A stretch of DNA of 64,000 nt from Macrolepiota albuminosa (lineage: Eukaryota > Basidiomycota > Agaricomycetes > Agaricales > Agaricaceae). Shown here piece after piece: positions 53,442-63,809 of this stretch (position 1 is its first letter; every line of letters begins with the position of its first letter). A program made the translations under genes and the position numbers. Under the pieces are notes generated by a model that worked only from the letters and a program-made list of their open reading frames with translations, did no database searches and had not been told where the DNA came from. Location: assembly GCA_027475525.1 (NCBI GenBank), contig JAMWFC010000049.1:3580947-3644946 (forward strand), read 5' to 3'.

Positions 53442-54087
53442 CCGAGCCCAAGAGTGTGGTTGTGGAGGGGGAGGAGTACGTCACAGTCGACGTATATGAT
53501 GACGTCTATGACAACGAGTACTACAGTCGCAACAGCGACTCAGAGTGCCTAGCAGCGATGATGGACTGGCCATCCACAAATGATCCCAAACGGAATAACA
53601 TGGTTCGGATGAAGAAGGTGACTCTTTGTCGTGCAGAGGGCACTTTGCAGCGCCCTACACTGAAATGAGCAGACAAGGAGTGCCTGGTCTCGTATGTGGA
53701 CGTAGACGGCCACAAGGCATGGACCCTATGGGACTCTGGGAGTACTACATTGGGCATAACACCCCAGTTTGCCCATGTGTACGGAATATCCGTACAGGAG
53801 TTGGACACGCCATTGGCATTACAGCTGGGCACCATAGGGAGCCGAGCCATGGTGCAGTATGGGACAAATGTGAATGTTGTGAATACATGGATGTAGCAAA
53901 CTTTGATCGCTACAACATGATACTGGGAATGCCATTCATGCGGCGTAACAAAGTCATATTAGTCTTTGACCATTCTCAGGTGCTAGTGAATGGGAAAGTG
54001 ATCCCAGCCGAGCGAGCTACAGCAGACGACACTAATAATTGTCTGCGACGTCATTGCACTACGGAGAAACGCAAGGACTCTCCATGA
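53442..54087 (+). pseudogene. gag: gag-protease of B2, 3' part
   Basis: It continues B2 gag after A3 (EPKSVVVEGEEYVTVDVYDD). An in-frame TGA at 53666 precedes ADKECLVSYVDV. The protease core has DSGST (about 53733), and a small deletion shifts the frame at about 53870 before NFDRYNMILGMPFMRRNKV. It ends at TGA 54085 in a TGACTGG context, aligned with the B1 stop. Confidence 0.82.
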
Positions 54088-54091
54088 CTGG
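54085..54091 (+). promoter_or_regulatory. Candidate stop-codon readthrough site UGA-CUG-G (B2)
   Basis: The frame stays open on both sides (KRKDSP stop LGWHRV). Position and first downstream Leu codon match B1 while the flanking peptide differs. Confidence 0.5.
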
Positions 54092-57000
54092 GCTGGCACA
54101 GAGTGCCGGCCATGGAGGATGTGGAGGAAGAAGTGCAGGCTATGCCTGGACTGAGCGCAGACCACAACATGGTAATGATGAGTGAGGAGGAGTATCAAGC
54201 CTCCAAGAGGAGCAACGAGCGAATAATCGCTCCTGACGTTCGAGGCGCAAAGCCTCCAGACAAGCGCCATCAAAAGGCGAGACAACGGGAGGACTCAGTG
54301 GATGTATGTCCACCTACGTCCTCATGAGTCAAGTTGGAAGACTTGAGAGACAGCATCCGAGAGGCAGAAGCCTCAGGAGAGGGGGACACACGGTCCCTAT
54401 GGGAGCGACCAGCCCCCCTGCTGGAGTACGACTGGGCATACGACCCCCAAATGCCGCAAGAGTGGAACAAGCTGGTGGCAGCCACGTGTGCGCAAAATGC
54501 GCACCAGAGACAGATGACTGTCAACCCAGCGTATTGCCAGCCAGCCTCGGACGAGGTGTCCGTAGCGTACTCGCTTGTACGCGAGGGAAGAAGCCTTGTG
54601 GCTTATAAGGCAGCGGCAGCGGGTGCTCCGCTGAGACTACATATACCCAATGACAGTGTCAATCGGGTGCTTGCAATGTGCGAGCAGTATGCACCACCGC
54701 CTCGGCCACCCTCAGAGATGGTGGAAGTACTTCCCCCGGTGCATATGAAGGGGAAGCAGAAGGCGACAAGCCTTCGTGAGGAAGATATCCCTCGGTTGCG
54801 TCAGCAATGGCAAGAAGAATTTGCCAACATGGTCAATGGGACCAAGGAGGAGCTGCCGCCATGGCGGGAGGGTTGCGTCAGCAATGGCAAGAAGAATTTG
54901 CCAACATGGTCAATGGGACCAAGGAGGAGCTGCCGCCATGGCGGGAGGTGAACCATGAGATTAACCTCATAGATGAGAGCAAGCAGTATAAGTATCACTT
55001 GCCGCGCTGTCCGCGCGCCCTCCAGGAGCAACTACGCGATAAGACTAATCGCTATTTGAATGCTCAATGGTGGTCCCCATGCACCACCGCTCAAGCTGCA
55101 CCATTATTGTGCATCCCGAAGAAGGATGGAACCCTTCGAACAGCTCTTGATGCGCGTCAGCGCAATGACAATACCATAAAGGATGTAACTCCTTTACCAG
55201 ATCAAGAGGTGATCCAGGAAGACGTGACTCGGGCAAAGTATCGCTCGAAGATTGACCTTACTGACGCTTACGAGCAGGTGCGCATTCACACCGAGGACGT
55301 ACCCAAGACCGTATTTGCATTGATCATGGGCACATTTATGAGCAATATAATGCAGATTGGAGACTGTAATGCTCCAGCAACTTTCCAGAGGCTAATGACC
55401 TCTATCTTCCGAGACGTAATAGGACGTTTCATGCACGTCTACTTAGATGACATATTCATCTACTCGGATACTATGGAGGAGCATGAGCAGCACCTCAGAG
55501 TTGTATTCGAACGACTGCGCAAGTACAAGTTGTACTTGAAGTGGAAGAAATGTGAGCTCTACGCTCAGAGTATAGACTGCCTAGGGCATGTCATTGATGA
55601 GCAGGGTATCCACCCTGATCAGGACAAGCTCGATCGTATTCGGGAGTGGCACATGCCCCGAAACTACAATGACATCCAACGCTTCGTTGGCCTTGTCAAC
55701 TACATATCGAGCTTCTTGCCCGATGTCACAGCCTATACTGGGCCACTTATGGCCATGACGCAGAACGGATCACCGTTCAATTGGAGGCCGTTGCACCAGC
55801 GGTGCTTCGAGATGGTCAAACGGATCTGTACAAAGACTCCGGTGATTTGACCAATCGACCCTAGATGGGACGAGCCGATATGGCTCATTTGCGACGCGTC
55901 CAAGACAGGCGTCGGCACCATGTATGGCCAGGGAAGCAGCTGGCAGACGTGCCGCCCAGCAGGGTTCATGTCGAAAAAGTTCACAACGGCCCAGCAAAAC
56001 TATGCGGTGCATGAGCTGGAGACTCTTGCCATACTTGAGGCCCTCCTCAAATGGGAGGATAAGCTGATGGGATACCCCATCCACATCATAACAGACCACA
56101 AGGCCCTTGAGTTCTTCAAAACTCAGGTGAACTTGTCGCCGCGTCAGCGGCGGTGGATAGACTACATGTCGAGATACCAGTTCGACATCACCTATGTTAA
56201 AGGTGAACTCAACAAAGTGGCAGACTGCTTGTCGTGCTACTTTGAGAGTGATGTAGTTGGGGAGGCTCACAAGCCTCATGAGTATGTGCAGGCAGACTGC
56301 CACATAGACCCTGATGGAGAGGATTTACCTCTCCACCGATACCAGGAGCTCAGGGAGCATGTCCTGGAAGTACGTGCTATGCGTGACGATGAACGGAGGC
56401 AAAGCACTCGCCTCAGAGAGCAGTGTGAAGAGTGGGACGTGGCCGCCCAGTTGCTCAAGGAGCAGGAAGCCGTGGACCCAGCGTCCACTGGGAAGCATGA
56501 GCGCCACGATATCCCCATTATGCTTGTGGAGATGCTTGAAGGCGAATTGCCTTCATCCCAGCCTCCTAACCTGGTCAATGACGACTTCCGGAAGGAAGTG
56601 GTGCGGGACTATGGTGATGATTCTCTCTTCGCCGAGATAATCGCGAATCCTGACGACCATCCTCGGTTCAGGCATGAGCCTGGTGGACTGATCATGACTG
56701 GGTGGACTGGTGTCCACTCACTGAGTTTGTGATTAACGCGAGTATCTCGGATACCACAGGGTATGTGCCCTTTGAACTCAACGGAGGGTACTTGCCCTCC
56801 ATGCTGCACGAAGTTTGTGCTGATACAGTGGCTCACCGCGGAGTTGTCGAGTTTGCCAGGCAGGCCCTGGAGAACATTGCAGCGGCACATGACGCCATCA
56901 TAGAGGCGCGAGTCTTTCAGGCAAAAAACGCCAATCACCGTAGGTGAGCAGACCCACCAATAGCAGTAGGAGCATTGATATACCTATCAACGCGTAATCT

Positions 57001-57436
57001 GAGGCTCCCAAAGGGACGAGCGAGTAAACTCTGCCCGAAATGGGTAGGCCCATACCGCGTTCTAGATGCAGAGCCAAGTACCTCCAACTACGTGTTGGAG
57101 CTGCCTCTGGCATTACAGGAACGACGCATCGTTCCTAAGTTTCATGTGTTGCTGTTGTGACCTTACAGCGCGTCTGACGATGTGCTATTCCCTAACAGGG
57201 CAACGCCGGGCCCCTATGATTTTGGGGCTTGAGACAATGACGAATGGTTCGTCGAGTGCATAATTGGGCACCGGTGGACTGAGCGTAACACGCTCGAGTT
57301 TGAAGTACGTTGGTCCCTGGGGGACACAACATGGGAGCCACACTCCCATTGCTCCAAGTTAGCGGCACTTGACCATTATTTGGAGTTGAAGGGCGTTAAG
57401 CGCCCACATCAATTAAGTAAGCGTGCCGGCGCTTAA
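54088..57436 (+). pseudogene. pol: pol of B2: RT-RNase H kept, integrase core deleted
   Basis: RT with YLDD (about 55440) and RNase H are recognisable and close to B1. Nonsense TGA at 54325 (CGA in B1), 55848 (CGG in B1), 56945, 57158 and about 57230. A 77-bp exact repeat at 54794-54947 is probably an assembly artefact. At about 56693 sequence matching B1 FRMEQQ jumps to TGACTGGGTGGACTGG, equal to B1 27584, removing roughly 650 bp: the integrase zinc finger and D,D-E core. The C-terminal GPY and chromodomain-like part (about 56700-57400, EWFVECIIGHRW) remains. It ends TAA 57434. Confidence 0.88.
54794..54947. repeat. Exact 77-bp tandem repeat in B2 pol, probable assembly join
   Basis: Units 54794-54870 and 54871-54947 are identical; B1 has one copy. 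Same length as the repeats at 20809 and at the N gap. Confidence 0.8.
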
Positions 57437-57627
57437 TTTGATCGGCAGTGCCGATCGCGGCTTGGCTGAGTTGGTCAGCAGCTGTGGCTGAAACACGTCT
57501 TAAAAGGCGAAATTTCTTTTTCGCTTTTTTCCCCAACCATGGACAACATGCCCGTGGACCTGAGTGAACAGCAGCAGCAGTTTGAGAGTACGCCGTCAGT
57601 CTTACCGTCGGCTGAAGGGGGGGGCAG
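57437..57627 (+). promoter_or_regulatory. pol-ORF3 interval of B2
   Basis: It contains the perfect palindrome GATCGGCA-G-TGCCGATC (57440-57456), and a weaker stem AAGGCGAAA/TTTTTCGCTT near 57505. An ATG at 57539 opens a Gln-rich segment that would join ORF3 if the G run at about 57615 is off by one base. Confidence 0.5.
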
Positions 57628-60600
57628 ATGGCTCCCCCGCTCGCCCAAAATGTGCCCCAGTGGGGACAATCGCAACAAGCTGTGGGCTTCCCACAGCAGC
57701 AGCAACCACCAGCAGCGGGCTACCTGCCGCAGCAGCTGGTGATCAGTGGCTATCTGCCACTTCAAATCATCCAGGGCAACTTCATGCCCCAGAACGCACC
57801 TGTGGGCGGCTATCAGCCCCAACAACCAGTACCAGGCGCTTATGTGCCACATCACACCGAGGGTCAATTCCAGCAACAGGCCTATGGGGGGCTAGTCAGC
57901 CCCCAAGCAGCGTCGGCATGGAGGCAGCTTGCCCCCGTACCGGCAACAGGGCAACTGGGGACACATCCTTTTCCCCAGTTTACCGCCCCAGCGCACTACC
58001 CTGGGATGGGTGGTGTGCCCGTAATGATGCTGTACCCCCCGGCTTGGATGGGGGCTTGGGGCGCAATGCCCCAGTACAGCGACTCACATGAGTCGCAAGC
58101 CAAGGGAGGCCGGTCAATTTCCCTGTCGACCACAGCACCAATTGACAATCTAAAGGGATGCAAAGCATCCCTCGTGCAGGCCACCACAGCCATCGAGAGC
58201 ACAGAAACTCTCAGTCCAGGATGGAGCATCAGTTCATTGGCTGATGCGCCGACGGAGAGCTTGGCCAAGCTCTCCTTGCTACAGCGGCTGGAAATGCCGC
58301 ACCAATCCGAGCCCAGCTCGGAAGAAGAGTCGCGTCCTCGACGCGACAAAGGAAAAGCACGGGCTGTCGAGCCCACTCACAGCCAGGACTTAGTCCTGGC
58401 TACCCTTCTCCAACGTCTGGGAGATAACGGGTACAATGTACCCACAGAGTCATCATTCCTCCGCGATGCGGAGGCAGTCATCCTCATCTGCCGGATGATG
58501 GACGACATGGATCATATGCGCGCTCAGCGCAAAACTGATCTCCTTGCCCTATTGGCCACTCGTAAGCGGCAGACTACACCCCCGAGTCAGGACACCGACT
58601 CCAGCAAAAGGGCACGTCGGCAAGGAGTGGAGGACGCGCCCTCCCGCTCAATTAAGTCGAGCGTTGCTGCCCCCAGCTGGGAGGCCAGCCTAGGACGGGA
58701 CATCCTGCCCTATGAAGATGTCCCTGCTCCAGCCGCCCCCTGGCTTATGCAGCGCCTCGCCAGCGGCACGTCTGAGGTCGCGTCTTTGCGACCAGTATCT
58801 GTGGTTTCCACCACGTACTCTGGGGAGCAGAGTTCCAGGGGCATGAGCACACGCCCCACTGAGGCTAAGGCCTCACAACCCCAAAAGGATCGTCGGGGTA
58901 AGCAACCAGAAGGGCATGCATATGTCAACGTGCACTTCCCCGAGGATGCCCCAAAAGGGGCCCCAGGGGCTAACATCCCCTTTTTACCTGCTATACTGAT
59001 AGAGGGCCCACCAGCCCGACTCCCGCGGTGTGTGTGGGCAATGGACCCACGGTCTGAGAAGTCAGAGCCGGAGAGGCTGCCATCCCTGCCCTCCGACGAC
59101 GATTGGTATGAGGAGCCTGAAGAGGCTCGCATGGAATCCCCTGTGCCACACAAGATGGCACGCGAACAGCGCAACAGCAATCTATGGGCCAAGATGGAAC
59201 GTTGGGCGCAGGATAGCGCCAAGCGAGGAGCTGCCCTCCTCGAGGACCAAACCGGGCGCATCCCTGATGCACTCGGTGTTGTGATCTATCGAGATCACAC
59301 TATTGAGCGCCAAAACTCATTCTTTGGCCTGGGGTTAGCTCCCCAATTCTATTGGTCGCCAAGGACCAATACCATCTTCGTCAGGCAAGAAGCCCGCACA
59401 GCCAGGTCCTTTGAGGACGACAAACCGGGCAACGCCGCCGCGACGCCCCACAACAGTAAGGTGTACCAAGTAGCACCTCACAGGTTTCCCCGCAGTTCTC
59501 GAGAAGTCCGCAGACTTCATGCACTGGTTAACAACCAGTTTACGCCGATTCGTCAGTGTCAGTTGGGCTACCTCTTGCTCAACGAATTCAAGCGGGTGGC
59601 GCTCAACTGCCACCCTATGGCCCGAGACAGAGCTATGTCTCATTTACTCGACGAGGTCGAGTATAGGACTATCGCGGTACCCTTCGCGAGTCCAGAGGAG
59701 CGGGAGAGTTTCCCGCGAATGATTGTGCCGTCGCGGCTCTATCGCCGCAAAGAGGGAGGGAAGATTGCCTTCGTCGGCCTTACCCCCCCTGATCCAAAGC
59801 AACCATTTGCTTTGGACTACCTGGGCTCATACGCCCTCCTCTATGGACGTCCTGGGACATCCAACGTATGGACCGGTCTGGCCATGGACCGTGCCATGCA
59901 CATTCATTGGCGCAGCCTCTTTGGGTTTGCGCTTGTATGCGCCCTCAGCGCCAGCCACGCCTCCAAGGCCACGGTACACAAGTACCTGGCCTATGTATTC
60001 GCCCGGCCAGGCCTCTACAAAGAGGCCATGGCTGAGTACGAGGCGGCCATGGGGCAAGTCTTTGTGCCCCTCCACGCCGACGACCCTAACTTTGAGGCTC
60101 GGGCTGTGGACATCCCGGAAGCGTCAGCTTCCGTGTTTACCACTTCGGACATGTTACACGTCCTTCTTCATAATCAAATTCTGGTCAGCTGGGCTGACCA
60201 TGCGTATACTTATGGGGTCACCTACTTGGCCCATTTATTCTTCAGTGACAGCCGGCTCTACAATGAGGCAGCCGCTATTGACGACGAGAGGCTACAACAC
60301 CTCGACCATTACAGTACACCCCAATCCATCGCTCAGTGGGATGGGTGGTGCGAAGCCATCATTGGCAATCGTCAACGCCTGATGCTCCAGCAGCAGGACA
60401 GTCGTCCGTGCTTATGACAAGGTGCTCACCAAGGGGATGTACCTCCTCATCGGGCAAGACATTCATGCCCGCGAGATCTGGACGTGCCAGTACCCGTCCG
60501 ACACTGGGGATCTTCCTGATCCCCAACCATCTGCCCCGGGGTCAACCATTGACCCCAACCTCACACTGTCCCCCCTCCGGGACTATGACTATTCCCTGCC

Positions 60601-60745
60601 AGTAGCAGGGCCTTTGAGCACTTCCTACATGCCCGTACCCGAGGATGAACTCCTCGACTACAACATGGATGACGCAACTGCCGATCCATTCTGGGAGCCT
60701 GGGAACTCTCCCATTGCCCCCGTCCCTGACTTACTGATGGCATGA
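57628..60745 (+). pseudogene. Third sense ORF (ORF3) of B2, nearly intact with a late frameshift
   Basis: An open frame of 929 codons (57628-60417), then a 1-bp frameshift near 60405 after which the last ~110 codons continue to TGA 60743. The Gln/Pro/Gly/Tyr-rich N-terminus is low complexity. Shared blocks with B1 and the relics: LAKLSLLQRLEMPHQSE, AYVNVHFPEDAP, IPFLPAILIEGPP, YGRPGTSNVWTGLAMDRA, HWRSLFGFALVCAL, ARPGLYKEAMAEYEAAM. The long open length beside a TGA-riddled gag and pol in the same element is striking. No known domain recognised; no convincing signal peptide or membrane helix. Confidence 0.78.
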
Positions 60746-60761
60746 CCGTTGTATTATCTCA

Positions 60762-60790
60762 AGACCGTAGCTCGGTCTGATTGGGGGGTG
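60762..60790 (+). promoter_or_regulatory. Hairpin and polypurine tract of B2
   Basis: AGACCG-TAGCT-CGGTCT (60762-60778) then GATTGGGGGGTG abutting the LTR. Confidence 0.75.
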
Positions 60791-61024
60791 TGTAGCGTAG
60801 TCTGCTATGTGGCAGTGGCCACATAGCTTTACTTACTGTAGAGTAGTTTATATTATATTATATTTATTATAATATAATATTAGTTTACATTATTATAAAT
60901 AGTTTTACCAGCTGCTTACAAAGCAGCTTATTTTTGTGTATACTACATTGTCAATAGACCGGTCTGGTCTGATTCAGTGTTGTGTGTGCACACTAAGCTC
61001 TCTAAACTTCGTAACTTCGTTACA
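60791..61024 (+). repeat. 3' LTR of B2
   Basis: 234 bp; two transitions relative to the 5' LTR (37011 C/T, 37022 G/A). Followed by GAAAC. Confidence 0.95.
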
Positions 61025-61029
61025 GAAAC
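61025..61029. repeat. Target site duplication of B2, right copy
   Basis: GAAAC, matching 36994-36998. Confidence 0.9.
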
Positions 61030-61419
61030 TAAAACATGACAACTGTAAGGCTTGAGCACCCAGCTCAGTAGGACAAGGCCAGAAGCAAGAAGGGGTGTCA
61101 GGAGTGATGTATTATGCCTGTGGCAAGAAGGAACACTACATCTATTCTTGCTCAAAGAAGGGGAAGCCCAAGGCATTTGTACAGAAAGTGTGCACAATGG
61201 AAGAGGATTTGGCAGAGGATGCAGATGAGGAGCTTGAATCAAGGAGGAGGTGAGTGCTTCTTCCTAGGAGGAGGAGCAACTGGAAGAAGAGGCTGAGATT
61301 ATCACTTTTGATGGGGATGAGTATGTGGAAGTAAACATGTATGATCACAATATGTATGCAAGCTCATTGAAATCTGAGTTTCTGAGGGCACTAACAGACT
61401 ATCCTGAAGATGAGAATAG
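61030..61419 (+). pseudogene. Relic gag (nucleocapsid region) of older B-type element B3
   Basis: Degenerate zinc knuckle (YYACGKKEHYIYSC) followed by a basic/acidic linker and FDGDEYVEVNMYD, matching the linker before the protease of B1 and B2. It is interrupted by a solo LTR. Confidence 0.65.
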
Positions 61420-62182
61420 TGTCACAACCCCTCCTCTCTGGATCCACCCTGGGACACCCCCGGAACCCCATTTGGGACCCTCCCCCTGACACCACAGGAC
61501 GCGCCCTGCCACCACGACCACCAACACCGCCATCACCCGGCACCCCTGACAACCCTGCATCATGGACCCAGGATCAGCCACCAGCAAACCCCAATCAATG
61601 ACCAGATCACGCCAACTGCTTCCATGCCAACACACGTCACGCATCACGGCTCCCTCCACACCAATTGATTGTGCACCCCACACGTGCGATCCTGGTATAC
61701 AGTCCTCCTCCTGCTACTCAATGTCCTACTGGAACTTATCCCAGACATTCCGGAACCCTGGAGATCTGGACCCAGCCCCATAGTACTTATAGTGTAGCTC
61801 CCCAATTGTAGTCGCTAGTCTTGATATTAACTTGAATTGTTGCGTGCCCTCTGCTTGATTGGTACGTGCTGACTGGCACGCTTTGACTGGCATGCTTGAA
61901 TAACCATGTGCTCTAAATTTGGTACGTACTTCGCAACTTGCAATTTATTAACCTGGTCTTGTCTTAGAACCCCCAGTTCCTGACTCGACCACCTCCCAGC
62001 CCTCAGCCTCTAGAGCCCAAAACCCCTGGACCAAGTCCCCTTCCCCAGGACCACCCCTTGTCCGTGTCTTGAACCCTGGAGTCCTAGCCCTGGAGTTCCA
62101 GACATCTGAGTATCCATAGATCAAGTCTGCCTTGTAAGGGTGTTGCTTTCCCAGGAAGCCCCCGACTCAGCAGAACCTGACA
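61420..62182. repeat. Solo LTR of another element (763 bp) with target duplication
   Basis: It begins TGTCACAACCCC and ends GAACCTGACA, so the termini are the inverted repeat TGTCA/TGACA. It is flanked by AATAG at 61415-61419 and 62183-62187. Insert content is C-rich with no ORF. Family and strand are not assignable. Confidence 0.8.
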
Positions 62183-62790
62183 AATAGTATGAAGCTAGGG
62201 GCTGGTCAGATGAATGTGCACAAAGTGAATCTTCATAAGGGTCCCAATAAGTTGGAGCACCCTAAGACTGGGCAAGAAGACAAGGAATGCTTGGCTACCT
62301 ATACCAAGATAGGTGGGTATGAGGCATGGACACTATAGGACTCTGAAAGTACCACAACTAGGGTCATGCCTCAATTCTGCCAAGTCCACAATCTGGCAGT
62401 CCAACAGTTGGAACAGCCAATTAACCTGCAATTGAGGACAGTAAGCAGTTGGGCCATCATGCAGTTTGATGCAAATTTGGAGATATTGGTGCCTGGATAT
62501 AAAAGAACACAGCAATGTCCCTGTCTGGTGCTCAGGAGAGGCAACACTGCCTCTCTCATGCAGGCAACAAGTGTGTCTGAGGATGCAAAAACTTTCAGCA
62601 CAGAAAGTGCATGTACTACTTCAGCAGAAGCACTGATGGAGAGCCTGGCCAGGCTCTCCCTACTCCAGCAGCTGAAGATGCTGCACCAACCTGAGCTCAA
62701 CTCAGAACAAGAGTCATGTACTTGATGTGTGACAAAGGAAAAGCATGAGCTGATGAGCCCACTCATCAGGGGACTCCTCATTTCTTCCTT
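62183..62790 (+). pseudogene. Relic protease fused to ORF3 fragment of B3
   Basis: 62250-62480 reads like the B protease (ECLATYTKIGGYEAWTL, TAG for Trp, then DSESTTT and PQFCQVHNL). Near 62510 it jumps directly to ORF3-like sequence (ASLMQATSV, ESLARLSLLQQLKMLHQPEL), so pol has been deleted. CpG is nearly absent. Confidence 0.65.
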
Positions 62791-63192
62791 CTTTCACTCC
62801 TTATCTCTTCACTCTCCTTTGATCCATTCTTTTATTTCTTCTGTCATTCTGTCATTTTATTGTTTCTATTCTTTCAACACTATCTGTTAGTACTATTCTC
62901 AACTTTTGAGGTGCTTTGGTTCTTTAGCTATCATTTAGACAAGTATGGGCCCTTCAGCACCACTTGAGTTTGCTTTTCTGACTTTCAAAGTCTGGAGTTT
63001 TCTTGCCTTGTTTGTACAGTTGTTTATTTGAGCAATTTTTGAGTTTTTAAGATTTTCTTGTACTATACAGTTGTTTCCCATGCTTCAGAAGCCCCAGAAG
63101 CATCCAACCTGGCATAGGGAATCCCTAGACTTGTTCTCTTTGGATCTCCCTCTGCCAGGCGAGTAGTTATTATGATATTGTCAGTATATATT
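62791..63192. other. T-rich sequence without recognisable feature
   Basis: Long TTC/TTT-rich stretch; no ORF, repeat or motif I can support. Confidence 0.5.
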
Positions 63193-63500
63193 CTAATACA
63201 CTTTGGACCTCCCTCTGCCAGCTGTGTGACTAAGCCATAGCCTCCAGAGGTTGCCCTTACAGCATTGTGCTGCATAAGACAGCAGCACAGGAGATTCTAT
63301 GCAAGCCTCTTCAGGCTTCTCATACCAATTGTCATTGGAGGGTGGTGATGGCAAGCTGATGGGTACCATGCTCTCTGGGTTTATTGCCCACACTGAGCAA
63401 GGGTACTGCTTTGGAGGTCTCTCGATCAATATTGAGGGCAAAAAGGGTATCTTCATTTGGGGAGTGCCCTTTAGGAAGACCACATTAACATACATGTGGC
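63193..63500 (-). pseudogene. Inverted fragment of a B-type ORF3
   Basis: The minus strand encodes MYVNVVFLKG, IPFLPSILIERPP, WAINPES and DNWYEKPEEACIESPV, aligned to ORF3 of B2 (YVNVHFPED ... DDWYEEPEEARMESPV). The orientation is opposite to the other B3 pieces, so a rearrangement or another relic is present. Confidence 0.65.
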
Positions 63501-63610
63501 CACATCAATCAGGTCCAGTACAACTAGATCTTCAAAGGTGTCCTGATGTAGGACGTCCTGTCCTCACTTAGCCCAAAACCGCCAATCAACAAGACCTTGC
63601 TATATAATTC

Positions 63611-63809
63611 TGGTAAGTGAGTAAGGTAGAAAATATGCATATGCGAGTATACAATAGTAAAAGAGCAACGGAATTTGAGAGAGAGAGAGAGAGAAAGCCC
63701 GCCAACCCCCCCCTATCACCACCTATATAAGGTGGCAGATGTAAATGACTACATATCCTAAATATAGCTAATAGGAGTCGTAATTGTAGGATTACACCCC
63801 TCCCCATCC
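63611..63809 (-). repeat. Possible LTR edge and polypurine tract of a further element
   Basis: On the minus strand GGATGGGGAGGGG (63809-63797) is followed by TGTAATCCTACAATTA, as at a PPT/3' LTR junction; a possible far end is at 63611 (TG). Inside are a GA microsatellite (63678-63695) and the palindrome CCACCT-ATATA-AGGTGG near 63718-63734. The internal part would extend right, out of the window. Weak support. Confidence 0.3.

Larger units (their letters stand above)
36999..61024 (+). mobile_element. LTR retrotransposon B2 (chromodomain Ty3/gypsy), complete ends, carrying nested A3
   Basis: 234-bp LTRs (36999-37232, 60791-61024) are bounded by GAAAC duplications. The two LTRs differ at only two positions by eye, both transitions at CpG, so insertion is fairly recent. 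Without A3 the element is about 10.7 kb. Order: gag, (A3), protease, UGA, RT-RNase H, integrase remnant, chromodomain region, ORF3. It lacks the integrase core and has many TGA codons, so it is non-autonomous. Confidence 0.95.

Noticed and set aside
37493..57232. UGA reassigned to an amino acid (alternative genetic code)
   Set aside because: Most UGAs align to CGA or another Arg codon in sister copies, TGG is used for Trp throughout, and intact genes end at UGA. CpG decay explains it.
63678..63695. GA dinucleotide run as a functional element
   Set aside because: A simple microsatellite; nothing else supports a role.
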